Source: Trachelipus rathkii (lineage: Eukaryota; Arthropoda; Malacostraca; Isopoda; Trachelipodidae). From it: 20,785 nt of DNA. The notes beneath the pieces are model-generated. The model was given only the letters and a program-made list of their open reading frames with translations, had not been told where the DNA came from and did not search any database. Positions 8,615-18,765 of the stretch are shown one piece after another. A program made the position numbers and the translations under genes. The stretch spans positions 1 to 20,785 of the forward strand of contig JABUQX010038808.1 of NCBI GenBank assembly GCA_015478945.1. Reading direction: 5' to 3'. The first letter of the stretch is position 1; the number at the start of each line of letters is the position of its first letter.

Positions 8615-10435
8615 TTGAATGCAACTGTTACCAAAACGATCCTGAAAAACAACTGGGAAACAAGTCATACAGGCAGTAACTGTATGCAATTTTTGCCTAG
8701 AAAAACGCTGCTAATCCAATCAGTAAAAAAAAAAAAAACAAAAAAGGGGCATGCACCTAACAAGGGAGATAGAACGTCAGGATCGTTTCTAACTGGTGCT
8801 ATAACAGATTTTAAATTGTGTTCGCGATACGCTCATCGCAGCAGCGAATATCACTTCGCTCAGATGCCTCTGGCGGCCAGTCGCATTGGCATGGCGCTAT
8901 TGACATTGATGCGCGGGTGATCGCGCCTACAGTTGCGTTGGTTTATTTTTGACGCGGTCGAAGTCATGCATTCGGCGATGGGTACTGGTCATTTAAATCC
9001 AGGCGTACATCGTATATTTGAGTACCCTACGGGAAAAAAGTAGATCCAGTGTTGATTAAGTCGGAGGTGAAGCGCGTCAGGCCTATTGGAAAGGACGCAT
9101 ATCTTCCGGACAAGGATTCTGTCGATGATAGGTTCGTTGCACATCAATTGTGCTTGCTATTTATGTCTGGCTACTCATAGCATGTGTGGTAATTGATATT
9201 ATAGATTGCTTCGTCATGTTCTAAGTATTTCACTCAGAAGGTCAACAGGAGCGGTCGCAGGAAATGGAGGTATGTACTACGCTGTCCTGTCAAATTTCGC
9301 TCATGCGAAGAAGTAAGCCGATAATCCTCTAATTATTCTGAGTAGTAACAGTCATTCCTAAATACGTTGACATGAAGTATGAGAGCCTTGTGAAGTCTAG
9401 TTGGAATGTTATTGGGGGTTTGTTTCCGCCGCAATTCTGAAAGTTCCATCCTGTTATGACATACCCCCGTTATTTGTAAAATGGCCAGATTCATTGTCGC
9501 AAGTAAGAATATATTTCGGCAATAAGTCCGGTACATTTCTGCATTATAAGGCAATCAAATTGAGCGGCAGGAATATTGCCCAGCGCCGTTGTTGTTCTCC
9601 TCAGCGATGCTAGTGTTTGGGAGGCCAGATGCACAATTGATGTCCTACTATGTCGATAGACATGTGTATATAGTGCAATCACAAATCCTTCGTTTTTTTC
9701 ACTCGATATTCGGCAATGACGCGGCAAGCTAGGGCGTCTGCGCGTAAATGGGTAACTCGAGCGTTGATTTTGGCATTGTGTTTATTATGCATAACGTCCT
9801 TAGTTCGACGTCGAATGTCACGGGTACACGACCGCCTCCCTTTCCGTATGTGATGAGGGGGTTAACTATCGACGCAGCTTGTAATCCTTGAAACGGGTCT
9901 ATTACAACTCTATGGCGATTGCCATGGGCTCGGGCAGTGGGGCGTCTCGATGTGGATAATCGTTGTCCATAAATGCTGGTCAGCTTGCAGTATCTGGCGA
10001 AGCATTCCTGTTTTGCTTATGTAGTATGGATTTTTTGGGGCCTCCAAGACATGTCCCGCGTGAGTTACCTGGTGCAGCGTTGCATTGTTCCATAATGTAA
10101 ATTTGTGTTCTACTAAAGCAAATCGCCTCTGAATTTTATACTCGTTCACTAAGCACTTTATTTACGCCTAAATTGCTGAGTATTGTGGACATATATGTCT
10201 CTCATTATAAATTAGCTTTATGTTGGTCTTATTCATTGCATTGCAGCGAATTGCCTATGATTGTATTTTTAGGGCTACTATATCAATCTAATGCTAAAGG
10301 GTATGCATTAGGTTATGTGGTTGGGTAATTATATTCTTTGTTAGGCTGTACTTTCGGTAGTGGTTTTTTAAATAGGCTGAGTCGCATTGATGTATACCAT
10401 ATTGTATTTAGCAGTCTAATATTTCAGAATTGACA
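8615..10435. other. higher-GC block with short open frames, no gene recognised
   Basis: GC rises visibly from about 8800 to 10100 compared with both flanks. Many frames of 40-100 codons are open on both strands, the longest being 8615-8920 on the plus strand (TTG start) and overlapping minus-strand frames at 9333-9727 and 9910-10149. The frames overlap on opposite strands, most lack ATG starts and ribosomal or splice context, and none contains a motif I recognise. At roughly 45-50% GC this density is close to what chance gives. Small hairpins are present: AGCGAA/TTCGCT at 8843-8860 and GCGCG/CGCGC at 8911-8926. A 12-base palindrome (GACATATATGTC) is at 10188-10199. Confidence 0.5.
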
Positions 10436-10463
10436 GGGGGTGGGGGGGGGGGGGGGGGGGGGG
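10436..10463 (+). repeat. poly-G tract (G5-T-G22)
   Basis: Five G, one T, then 22 consecutive G. Homopolymer G of this length is rare in nuclear genomes. It could form a G-quadruplex, but it is also a known kind of artefact in some sequencing chemistries. Confidence 0.9.
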
Positions 10464-10837
10464 ATGGGACGTTACGGCTTGCTATGCACATGACTGTCTT
10501 ACGGAGGACGTGCTATTTGTTATGGTGCAATGTGTGGATATATTCGAACACACGGTTCAATAATGTCGAGACGGAAGGGCCTGCCGTCATTTTTATTGCA
10601 TTTCACAGCAACAAGCCATAAAGAAAAATATATTGCATCGCCATTCGAGTCACTTCATCTATTTTGTGCGCAGTTTTCGATGGCTCGGCGCAGACACACC
10701 ACGTAATGAACATATACCGAAGTCCTCGCTAAGTGACATTAAATAATTACGACTTATATTCCTACACCTCATTTCTTCATACTAATGACATCTCCGTATG
10801 GTGATTACAGCGCGCTGAACATAACTTGAGACACCCT
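10464..10837. other. no recognisable gene
   Basis: Mixed-composition DNA between the poly-G tract and the next AT island. A 63-codon frame runs through the G tract (10430-10621) and starts with a poly-glycine run, which is an artefact of the homopolymer. Nothing else stands out. Confidence 0.55.
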
Positions 10838-11262
10838 GTATTGTATATAATATATTATTATATTATATATATTATAGTATATTATATATAATATGAGATA
10901 GTGACGATCTATAACTATTATATATAAGTTACTATTATGTTATATATATAATATATACGCGTATGTATATCGTATCTTCTTATTCTAGAAATTAGCTAAT
11001 TCTAGGATGATTAGTTTTGGGGCAGTTGAAATCTGACGACTTTGTTGTATTTATTATTATATAGTATATTAGTAGTATATTAGAAATAATTACGCGTAGC
11101 GTATAAATATAATAGTTTAAGTTCGTGTTAATATATTATAGTAATATATTAGATTTATTTATGCTATATTATGTTATATTATACGTATAAGTTATATATT
11201 TATATATAACGTTATATTAGTTATTAGGTATATATTTATATAACTATAAGTTAGTAGTATAT
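10838..11262. repeat. AT island
   Basis: Two stretches of TATATA-type low complexity (about 10843-10962 and 11050-11262) around a short unique segment near 10970-11045. This is the first of several AT islands that separate compositionally different blocks in the right half of the window. Confidence 0.75.
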
Positions 11263-11263
11263 T

Positions 11264-11575
11264 ATCATCTTCCTTTTTTCCTCCAAGACTGGAGGGAGGT
11301 GGCGTGACTCAGTAGTAAGATTACATGACACAGTGCAGTCTGAAAAGTCAGAAAATTCACGCCTAGAGCTCACGGACCGTCGGCGATCGCAGGACCGACA
11401 CATATGGCATAGCGTCAGCGACATGAGGGTCATTACCTGCCCGGCTGGCATGGGTGGGCTCAATCCCGAGGCAACCATTTACCCACCTCACATAAATCGG
11501 CGCCGCCCGGCAATTCACGTTCCTAATTATTAGCGACCGTTTATTCTCGGTCCTCCTGCTAATACTATCAAGCAT
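11264..11575. other. GC-raised segment open in three frames, no gene recognised
   Basis: One plus-strand frame (11333-11533) and two minus-strand frames (11251-11478 and 11363-11575) are simultaneously free of stops over roughly the same 150-200 bases. GC is clearly higher than in the AT island to the left. None of the three conceptual proteins carries a motif I recognise and they cannot all be genes. The segment could hold a small exon on either strand. Confidence 0.3.
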
Positions 11576-12371
11576 TTCTCTCCTTCAATACATATCGTAA
11601 TCATAGACTCAATCCACTTTTTCTTTTCGTCTCGCAGAACAATAAGTTTCCAGATATACGCGGGGATCATTAAGAAAATTTAACCCTTTCAGACCATTTA
11701 GATGTTGAACATTCTCTACAAGACTTATCCCCTTTACATCCACCTCAACAATTAGATTGTGCCTAGCCTCACTTCGCTGGCTCTATTACACCAACTTCCT
11801 AGTACAGATCTTCTGCAACAATCATCGACGTTCACCATTTCTCGCACAAACATATATCGCAAATATTTATTCAACTCAGACACTTGTTCGCAAGCTGGCT
11901 TATTCACCTATTCTATAACATAACCTATTCACAACGAGGAGCTTGCCTCATTGTTCTCAGTCTAACCATTAACTCTACTGTCTATTCTATCGTTACTTTT
12001 TCAAACTGCTCCTTTGTACACATCTGCCTAAACCTAAACCATATCCTCTCAAATCTCTGCTTCATATACACTAACACAAAGACGCAAATTCATGCGCATA
12101 TAATCAGGTAGGCTGCAATCCTCTCCAATCTCCCGCCGTCTCTTCATCTATTCTAATCACCATGATTGTTTCCTGCGCCGCCGCCAATTTCTAATTCTTA
12201 TCATAGCGCCCATCCATATTAAATAATGCGATAATAAACTACAAAGCAGAGGGACGACACAACACATTGCTGCTCACTTCTCGTCTATTAATCATTAAAG
12301 CTAAATCACTTTTACCACGCATTTATTCTTTACACACTGCTTCACATATGCGTCATACATACTTTTATCGC
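11576..12371. other. G-poor, C/T-rich block without a recognisable gene
   Basis: The plus strand is visibly poor in G and rich in C and T over about 800 bases, opposite to the purine-rich block that follows at 15.3 kb. A 75-codon plus-strand frame (11884-12111) is Leu/Ile/Thr/Ser-rich, as expected from pyrimidine bias, and is not called. Confidence 0.5.
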
Positions 12372-12600
12372 AATATATTATAATAAAGTATAACGTACGC
12401 TCTATATATATTACAGTATTACTACTTCTGGTTGTACTGTGATCAGTAATACTATATATCTAGATGCTATCTTGACTTTATATATAATTATAGTAGTATA
12501 TATATATACAAGAGTATATATTAATATAATATTATGAGTATATATATATTAATATATAGTATATTATATATCTAAGTATATATTGATACTATCTCCGCGC
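12372..12600. repeat. AT island with a 9-bp inverted repeat
   Basis: AT-rich island containing AGTATTACT at 12415-12423 and its exact reverse complement AGTAATACT at 12445-12453, separated by 21 bases of less AT-rich sequence. Flanking bases on both sides show some further complementarity (shared ACTTTAT-like blocks), but AT richness makes that extension uncertain. Confidence 0.6.
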
Positions 12601-13408
12601 TTCAGTATACTGTAGTTATGGCTACAGATCTATGCGGCGATTAAGCAGTAGGAAACGGGCATAGGTTTTAGCCAATAAGTTATTTTTGTAGGGCATAGAA
12701 AAATTATACTGAATGTAGGATCAACTTAAGTTTTAGTTTAGGCAACAGCGCTGATTATCCCTATTCCATTTCGAGGTTTAATTACAAAATTTAACTGAGT
12801 TGATAGGTTAATAATGTCCCGGGGTAAGGAGGATTGATGGGAGAATTTTATGATGTTGATATAATATCTATTACTTAGGTAGCATAAAAAAAAAAAAAAA
12901 TTACTTTTCTTATCGGTAACAAAAGTGAAAAATCACTTAGTGAGAGAACTAGGTTGCTCGATTTATCGCCCTCTCTCATAATCTTTTATTCTTGAACATG
13001 TCAATTGTGCTGAGGTATATTAATGACCTATCTTCATGAGTCTATTTACGTAGATGGGAAACAAACATAACTAAGTTTTGCTGATTATCTAATGATATCT
13101 TTATATGATTGGAGTACAATGATGTTCATGCAATTGGTTAGAAATGAATAGAATTTGTCATGGATGGAAGATCATTATTTTAATTCATCAGACGTTCCCG
13201 TACTGGAGCAATCAACGATCATTAAGTTGCTTCGGCACACCTTAGCAAAATTTAAGAGAACGTCATGTATTGGACTGAAACTTTAGGCGAACTTTAATGC
13301 TTGGCCTGTAATTTATTTAGCTCTTACTTAGCCATGGTCGAATGATTTTCACATCTGTAATCTTTAGAGAACTTGATTATTCTTTTAGAGAAATTTCCTT
13401 GATCTCTA
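12601..13408. other. no recognisable gene
   Basis: T-rich mixed sequence with an A-run near 12886-12900 and TGAGAGA/TCTCTCA inverted arms near 12940-12980. No open frame of note, splice structure or element boundary was recognised. Confidence 0.5.
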
Positions 13409-13451
13409 GGTGTGGGGTGGGGGGGGGGGGGGGGTTGGGTGTGGGGGGGGG
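13409..13451 (+). repeat. poly-G cluster with quadruplex-forming potential
   Basis: Contains G4, G16 (13419-13434), G3 and G9 runs separated by one to three T or TGT. At least four G-runs of three or more within about 40 bases meet the usual G-quadruplex pattern. The run lengths are unusual for nuclear DNA. Confidence 0.85.
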
Positions 13452-13584
13452 TTTTGTTTGACTGATTTTCACGCTAACATTTCTAAATTTGATTTGACTT
13501 TGCATTCTGTATATTCAATTTGACATTTATCCAAGAAAGAAACATATGACTTTTCTTTTTATATTGGCAGCAGCATCTTTCAGA

Positions 13585-13620
13585 CACAGTGGATCATCCA
13601 TACTGTGAATATGGTTCACA
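13585..13620 (+). other. two overlapping, mutually exclusive hairpins
   Basis: Hairpin 1 pairs CACAG+TGG (13585-13592) with CCA (13598-13600) and CTGTG (13603-13607), with a 2-base bulge and a 5-base loop. Hairpin 2 pairs TGTGAA (13604-13609) with TTCACA (13615-13620) around TATGG. Bases 13604-13607 are shared, so both cannot form together. They sit just before and at the start of the frame at 13609. This is seen directly in the sequence; a switching role is not shown. Confidence 0.4.
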
Positions 13621-13881
13621 TTCGAAAACATTCATTCTAAATACGTCACTGATGATGTTTACGCTGTTGACATTCGTGTGAGAAGGTTCAGAAGGGCTAG
13701 CTACAGCAAAATTTGGCTTCTGTAAAAAAAATCTGTTCAACAAGCAGAGCTACTCAGTTATAAAAACACAAGAAAACTGGCGATTGAGTATCTGACCCAT
13801 TCGTCGAAGGAGAAAGCTATCTTGGATGATTATTTGATAGATTTTATTAAAATCTCTGAAGAGCTTCCTTTCAAACATTAG
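13609..13881 (+). pseudogene. unrecognised candidate coding remnant with one internal stop
   Basis: A single plus-strand frame runs from just after a TGA (13606-13608) to a TAG at 13879-13881. It is interrupted only by one TAA at 13723-13725, immediately before an A-run. The 38 codons before the stop include a DDVYAVDIRVRRFRR stretch. The 51 codons after it include KEKAILDDYLIDFIK and end EELPFKH. About five stops would be expected by chance over 91 codons at this GC. The product would be hydrophilic with no membrane segment or signal peptide. The residue mix (charged, balanced, with likely helical stretches) is more protein-like than in most frames here. No ATG begins it and I do not recognise the family. 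It may be an exon piece with a nonsense change or an indel error at the A-run. Confidence 0.25.
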
Positions 13882-14859
13882 ATCTCTCGTTGCACCTTAG
13901 GAAAGATTGTTCTTCACCCACCTAAATGAATTTTTTTAAAATTTTTTAAATATTTTTTAAATTAATTTATATTTAAAAAAATACTTCGTCAATTTTAATA
14001 ATTACAAATTTTATAATAACTCAATTGTCAAGAATAACACAAATTTGTAATTAAAAGGAATACTTTTGCTAGCGCGTATCAAAACCAATGAATTTGTCAG
14101 CGGTGACAGAAGCAAGAAATCATTGCCTTTACTATACTATTTCTGTAAAGTTTACTATATTCCAATCCTTGTATGATGTTTTCAGTATTCTATTGTCCCA
14201 TATATTTGTAATTTTATATTCAGATGTTCAGAGCAAGTTTCATTCTATCTTAATCTGGATATTGGGGTATCACGCATATTTACTATTTTATCTCTAGCAT
14301 TTGCCTTCTAGCAACTGATCATTCTTTTGCAGGGCTTAGATAGTGTCTATAACGGCCGGATATAATTCTTGTCCCTTCTGGAATAATTACGATTGCAAAG
14401 TTGTATGGTTTACGTTGTGCATGGAAAGCAATTATCGAAGTATTTGTCGCTTAAACAACAGACTGGATTTAAGGATGATGCTAATATAGTCGAATTCCTC
14501 TGAACAGTTTTTGATTTCGAGCGATTATTTTTTTTTTATTAATATACTCAATTTGTTTTACTTAGAATATCAATATTAATATTGTTAGATTTCGATTGTG
14601 ACTCAAATTACTATCAACTGAGCCCTGAGACGGCACTAGTGTCAATCTAATTCTATAATTCAGATTTGCTCAGCAAAAAGTGTTAAATGTCTCTAACTAA
14701 TTATTCCATCATAACTATATAATAGTATTTAGCCAGAGTTTCCGAGTGAAATGCAAATACTATTTATCTTAATAATTGATTATTTTAAATTGTCAATTGT
14801 GAAATAATTTAAAAGACATAGCTGCTATACAGATGCATCTATATGATGGTAGAATTAGT
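13882..14859. other. AT-rich stretch without a recognisable gene
   Basis: Runs of A and T dominate 13930-13985. A 69-codon frame with an ATG at 14088 (to 14297) is hydrophobic and unrecognised, and is not called. A perfect 14-base palindrome, CAATATTAATATTG, lies at 14571-14584. Nothing else is supportable. Confidence 0.5.
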
Positions 14860-15111
14860 TACTATTAATATATATATAAGATATTAATAATATTATAATA
14901 TAGGTATACTATTATTAGTATATTATATACTATATATATTAGTTATTATATATATATATGATTTACGTATCGAAATATTTATATTTATGATTATAGCTGA
15001 GATAGGAAAAAATTTTCTTCCTATTTATTTACAATTATCGTGTAATTGCAACTGTTATTAATAGTATAATAATATATATATATATTATATCTATATAATA
15101 TAAATATCTTT
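14860..15111. repeat. AT island with a hairpin
   Basis: Two AT low-complexity runs (about 14865-14960 and 15060-15108) around a less repetitive centre. The centre holds a perfect 7-bp inverted repeat, ATAGGAA (15002-15008) and TTCCTAT (15018-15024), with a 9-base loop that can pair two bases further. Confidence 0.65.
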
Positions 15112-15889
15112 CAACTAATTTTCTCAAATAAAAAAAAAACACGTCGCTGATATTTCGTAAACAGTTACAAATACAAATTTTAGCGCTTTCTTCGTGATTA
15201 CAAATTAATAGGTACGTGCGTAGTTATTAAAGCTACTTGGGGCAGCCAAAAGTGTATTATTGGGTAGTATTGCAAATTATAGACTAGCGGAGTATTTATC
15301 TCAGACTTTACCAAGTCATGTAACAGATTGAAACATCACTGCAGACGTTAATAAGAGAGAGAGCATATAAAAATATGAGACTGTGTAGAAAGGTGTGTTC
15401 GCAGAACCGCTCTCTAATGAATGGATGTATCGTGATTGAAGAGCTCAGCAAGAGCAGCTGTCCGTTATATATAATCGAGAAATAAGAGAGGGACGGGGCA
15501 ACAATTCACTTTGATAAACACGAAAACAGCCATCTATGACTCTAATTCAATTTTAAGAAGAGTACTAGTGTGAGTGTATATCATCTTTCCAGATGAAGTG
15601 AGGGCATACGACATATAGTCGGGGCTAGAACGCGCCTGTAAATATCAACTGAGGTGGCGTAGATAGGAAATTCCTGAATATGTGGCCTCAGAAGCACGCC
15701 AAATGCTTTAGATAAAGCTTAGTTTAAATTAAAAGAGATGTAAAAATGAATCCTTCCAAGTAAGATTAGCGTGGAAAAATAAAGATCTCCACAAGAATAT
15801 ATTGAGTGACAGGACGAAGGTTTGATGTTTGTGTTGTTCAAAGAAGATGTTATTAGTATCTGCTGATGATGAAAGTCCATTAATGTGAG
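15112..15889. other. purine-rich block, no recognisable gene
   Basis: From about 15300 the plus strand becomes rich in A and G and poor in C. No open frame with a recognisable motif, no splice structure and no RNA gene were found. Short GA repeats occur near 15352-15364. Confidence 0.5.
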
Positions 15890-15944
15890 TGGGGAAAAAA
15901 GGGGGGGGGGGTGGGGGGGGGAGAAAAAAAGGGCGGTAGGGGGT
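15890..15944 (+). repeat. G-run / A-run cluster
   Basis: G11, T, G9, an A7 run and further G3-G5 runs in 55 bases, all on the plus strand. It is the fourth such cluster after 8395, 10436 and 13409, and again can satisfy a G-quadruplex pattern. Confidence 0.85.
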
Positions 15945-17238
15945 AACTGTTATTTATTATCATTTGAATAATTTGAAATACTTTTACTTGTTCTCAATGC
16001 TCAAAAGAAATTCGATAAAGAAATGATTAAGTGATTTAGTGATTTGCCAGGGGGCTGGCCTCTAGCGGAGCTAATTTTTGTTCGAGAATAAGAGACGTCT
16101 ATACCAAAAATGAGGGAGAAGTAATGAAGGCTGAAGTCATCGACGGACATTCGGACGTAGATTGTGATGAAGCATATAACAGAAGTCTATTTATGAAAAG
16201 CTAGAAAGAGGTTAGAGAAATGAAACAGAACGCATTTGCATGGACAACACCACTATTATTAGATTTATAGGATGAACGGCTTTCACTGATTTGCATAGAC
16301 AACAAAAGAAATCTGAAAGAAAGAGGACCAAGAAACATTAATAGCATTGCGAGCAGAGAAAAAGACGATTAGAGAGTAAATTGAGCTAATTTTTTTAAAG
16401 CCTTCCATGAATAGGCGTAGTATTCGATAACGGACTAATAGAAAGTTAACAGAGTTAGAGAGTGATTGGCGATATTGTGAGGTTGAGTATTGGTTCCGGC
16501 TTTTATGTAGCATGACACGGCTTCAGGCAAGAAAAAATAGGCCTATAAAATGTAGTAAGACAGAGGGCGGAAATAAATTAACCATAGCCCCGCAACGAGT
16601 GCATAAGCTATGAAAAGCAGGCAAGTGTTTGAGAATTTTTTTTTTTTAGTTTATTTTTTTTATTTTTTAGTGTTGTTTTTTTTTTTAATCTACTTGCTAT
16701 AAAGGTAGGAATCACTATCAGATTGAACCGTAAGTCTTCTGAGTGTCCAAGGCTCTGAAAAAGCGATAGTAAATTATATGCATCTTTGAATGAAGTTACA
16801 CTTTATTTAGCATATTATCTAATGATGTTGGAAGTAGGACTGAGAAGAAGTGAAAATACTTCACTGGAATACGTCTAGGTGGAATTAGAAGGGAATAGGT
16901 TGGCTAATAGTAGTTTAGCTTTAAGTGGAAGGTTAAAACGCTAAGTTATCAGGCAGACGGAAAATACTAAAAAAGCAGTGTAAGTATTAAATTTTTTGAA
17001 ACAAATGGGTCAGATATTACGATGAGGCGACTAGGAGCGCTAGTAAGATCTATTGCAGTTTTCTATGGACTGAAAGAATTTTTTGTGTCATGGAGAATAT
17101 GATTTTGGAAGCGATATTTGGGATGAAATAATACAGTGGACAAGGTTTCTGAGATTGAAGATGAGCCACGTGACATTGCCTAAAAGAGTGCGTCCCTGTG
17201 GCTAATGAGCACGTAGTAACAAAGGCAGGGAGTTATAA
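15945..17238. other. purine-rich block, no recognisable gene
   Basis: Continues the A/G-rich composition. A 76-codon minus-strand frame (16283-16513) is best explained by the strand bias. T-runs occur at 16637-16690. Nothing could be identified. Confidence 0.5.
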
Positions 17239-17475
17239 ACGCAAGTTATCAGGTTAACGTTGACACGTAAAGATCATGGAGGTGGCACGCCTCCATGGCT
17301 AGAGGATGAAATTAACTCGGCGCTTGCTATCACTTCGAGAGACGGACGCTTTACCACTGAAATCTGTAGTACATTCATGGGAAAGTCATATGAAGTTAGC
17401 GAACCTAAGTCCGAACGTCGCGTTAGCCAGAAAACGAAGTACTCGCAAATACGTTTCTCGCCTCTAGTCGGTTAG
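17239..17475 (+). CDS. unrecognised short open frame containing an 8-bp hairpin
   Basis: A frame open from 17239 (after a TAA at 17236-17238) to a TAG at 17473-17475 gives up to 78 residues. The first alternative start is a TTG at 17260, and the first ATG is well inside. The segment has a higher GC and C content than the purine-rich DNA around it. The peptide is hydrophilic, with an HGGGTPPWLEDE stretch near the start and a basic Ser/Lys/Arg-rich second half, and no membrane segment. I do not recognise a family. The length is within reach of chance. The hairpin arms CATGGAGG (17275-17282) and CCTCCATG (17290-17297) lie inside the frame. Confidence 0.15.
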   Translation, partial: TQVIRLTLTRKDHGGGTPPWLEDEINSALAITSRDGRFTTEICSTFMGKSYEVSEPKSERRVSQKTKYSQIRFSPLVG

Positions 17476-18486
17476 GTCTGTTCCTGCGGCAGCGACATGA
17501 AAATATAACAGAAATAACAGAGGTATATTGAGAGTGATCGGGTAGGGACACTGGGGAGAGAAAAGAATCTGATCTAATATAAGAACAAGATAATAGAATT
17601 AAGAGTTAGGAAAAGGGTCTAGAAATGTTGGTTCAACATCCAATAGGTGATACGGAGATACGATAGGGAATACTCACGTCCAACTATTTTCAAGGTATAT
17701 GGTCTGGATATGTTAAAGTCCTCAGGCAGTTCATCAATACTTTATCATTGAGAATTACATGGAAACGCTAGTTGGCGCAACGTCGGAGAAGCGTTGAAAT
17801 AGAACTAAAGATGGATGATTTCAGAGAAAAGTGAAGAAGACGAGAGAATGTGTTTCTAAATTTATTTAGACAGGTATCGAACTAAAATTATAAAGTGGAC
17901 TTGCAAAACTTCAATCTAAAAAGCCACGAAGCAAAACATTGCACACATTGGGTTACATGAGTTATTATTTATTATTAATTACTGCTTGTCTGAAAATTGA
18001 GGGAAAAATCAGTCGAGGTAGGTGCAACAGAGTAGATGCTCGAGGTCGGAATGCTTAAATTAACAACTTTCGTATAGGAATTAACAGATGAGGAGTTTAG
18101 TAGAAGGAGATGGTGATCGTCAACACAATCTGAAAACTTAGACTGAGAAGGTGTCAGAAATTTATGAAGAAGGAGACCGTGACATCAAGATTTTTTTTTT
18201 AATCAATACGGCTCGGCTAGGTTTCTTTTTATTCGTTCCGTGAAGGGCACCTAACTACCATCAGCCCGTAGGCTCGTCAATGGCAATTGTAATGTGATGA
18301 AGTAGGAGTTAATCTTTGAAGGCTAACCCGCTAATAGGGCTTCTTCTATAGGCCAATCACAATCGGCGGTCGCTGCATTTTACAACACCATTTTTTATTT
18401 TCTATTTAAGAGGTAAGTGTTAGTCTGTAAATTGTAGTTTTTAGTGTGGATATAGGATGATCTTACTCATCGGTAAGAAGATAGTG
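17476..18486. other. purine-rich block, no recognisable gene
   Basis: A/G-rich plus strand continues to about 18200, then composition becomes more even. No open frame of note and no RNA gene were recognised. A T-run is present at 18190-18200. Confidence 0.5.
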
Positions 18487-18610
18487 GAGTATGAGCACAA
18501 AAGGAGAAAGAAGCAATTGGCACCTGGAGTGCCATGGGATGTAATCTATAGATTACCATAATTGGCTCATTGGTGGGTAATTCTCAATCCGCTAAGGAGC
18601 GCCTACTTCC
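18487..18610. repeat. 16-bp perfect palindrome with partly complementary flanks
   Basis: GTAATCTATAGATTAC at 18541-18556 is its own exact reverse complement. Outward on both sides there are further matching blocks in order (GGC, then GGTG, then AATT, then an ACTCC/ACTTCC-like block). This suggests a degenerate inverted repeat of about 55-60 bases per arm. The core is certain; the extension is judged by eye and needs a computed alignment. Confidence 0.5.
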
Positions 18611-18619
18611 TTCTGCATA

Positions 18620-18765
18620 TATAATAGACTATACTATCATAATATTGATATAATATTATTGTATATATATTGTATAGCTATATTATATTTATAATCTAGT
18701 ATAACTTATATCATATATATGTATTATAGTATATTTATATATAATATCATAAGTTATATTTATAT
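18620..18765. repeat. AT island
   Basis: Irregular TATATT/ATATAA low-complexity DNA bounding the G/T-rich island on its left. Confidence 0.8.

Noticed and set aside
8615..8920. Plus-strand 101-residue frame starting at TTG
   Set aside because: No ATG start, a poly-Lys run from an A homopolymer, no recognisable motif; raised local GC makes such lengths possible by chance.
9333..9727. Overlapping plus- and minus-strand frames of 70-78 residues
   Set aside because: They contradict each other on opposite strands, have no family signature, and occur at a density expected for this GC content.
10188..10199. 12-base palindrome GACATATATGTC as the centre of another foldback
   Set aside because: Apparent flank matches were no better than those obtained between unrelated segments compared the same way.
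10430..10621. Plus-strand frame beginning with poly-glycine
   Set aside because: The start is produced by the G homopolymer; the remainder is unrecognised.
11884..12111. Plus-strand 75-residue hydrophobic frame
   Set aside because: Composition-driven in a C/T-rich block; no motif.
14088..14297. Plus-strand 69-residue frame with ATG
   Set aside because: Hydrophobic, unrecognised and within chance length for the number of frames examined.
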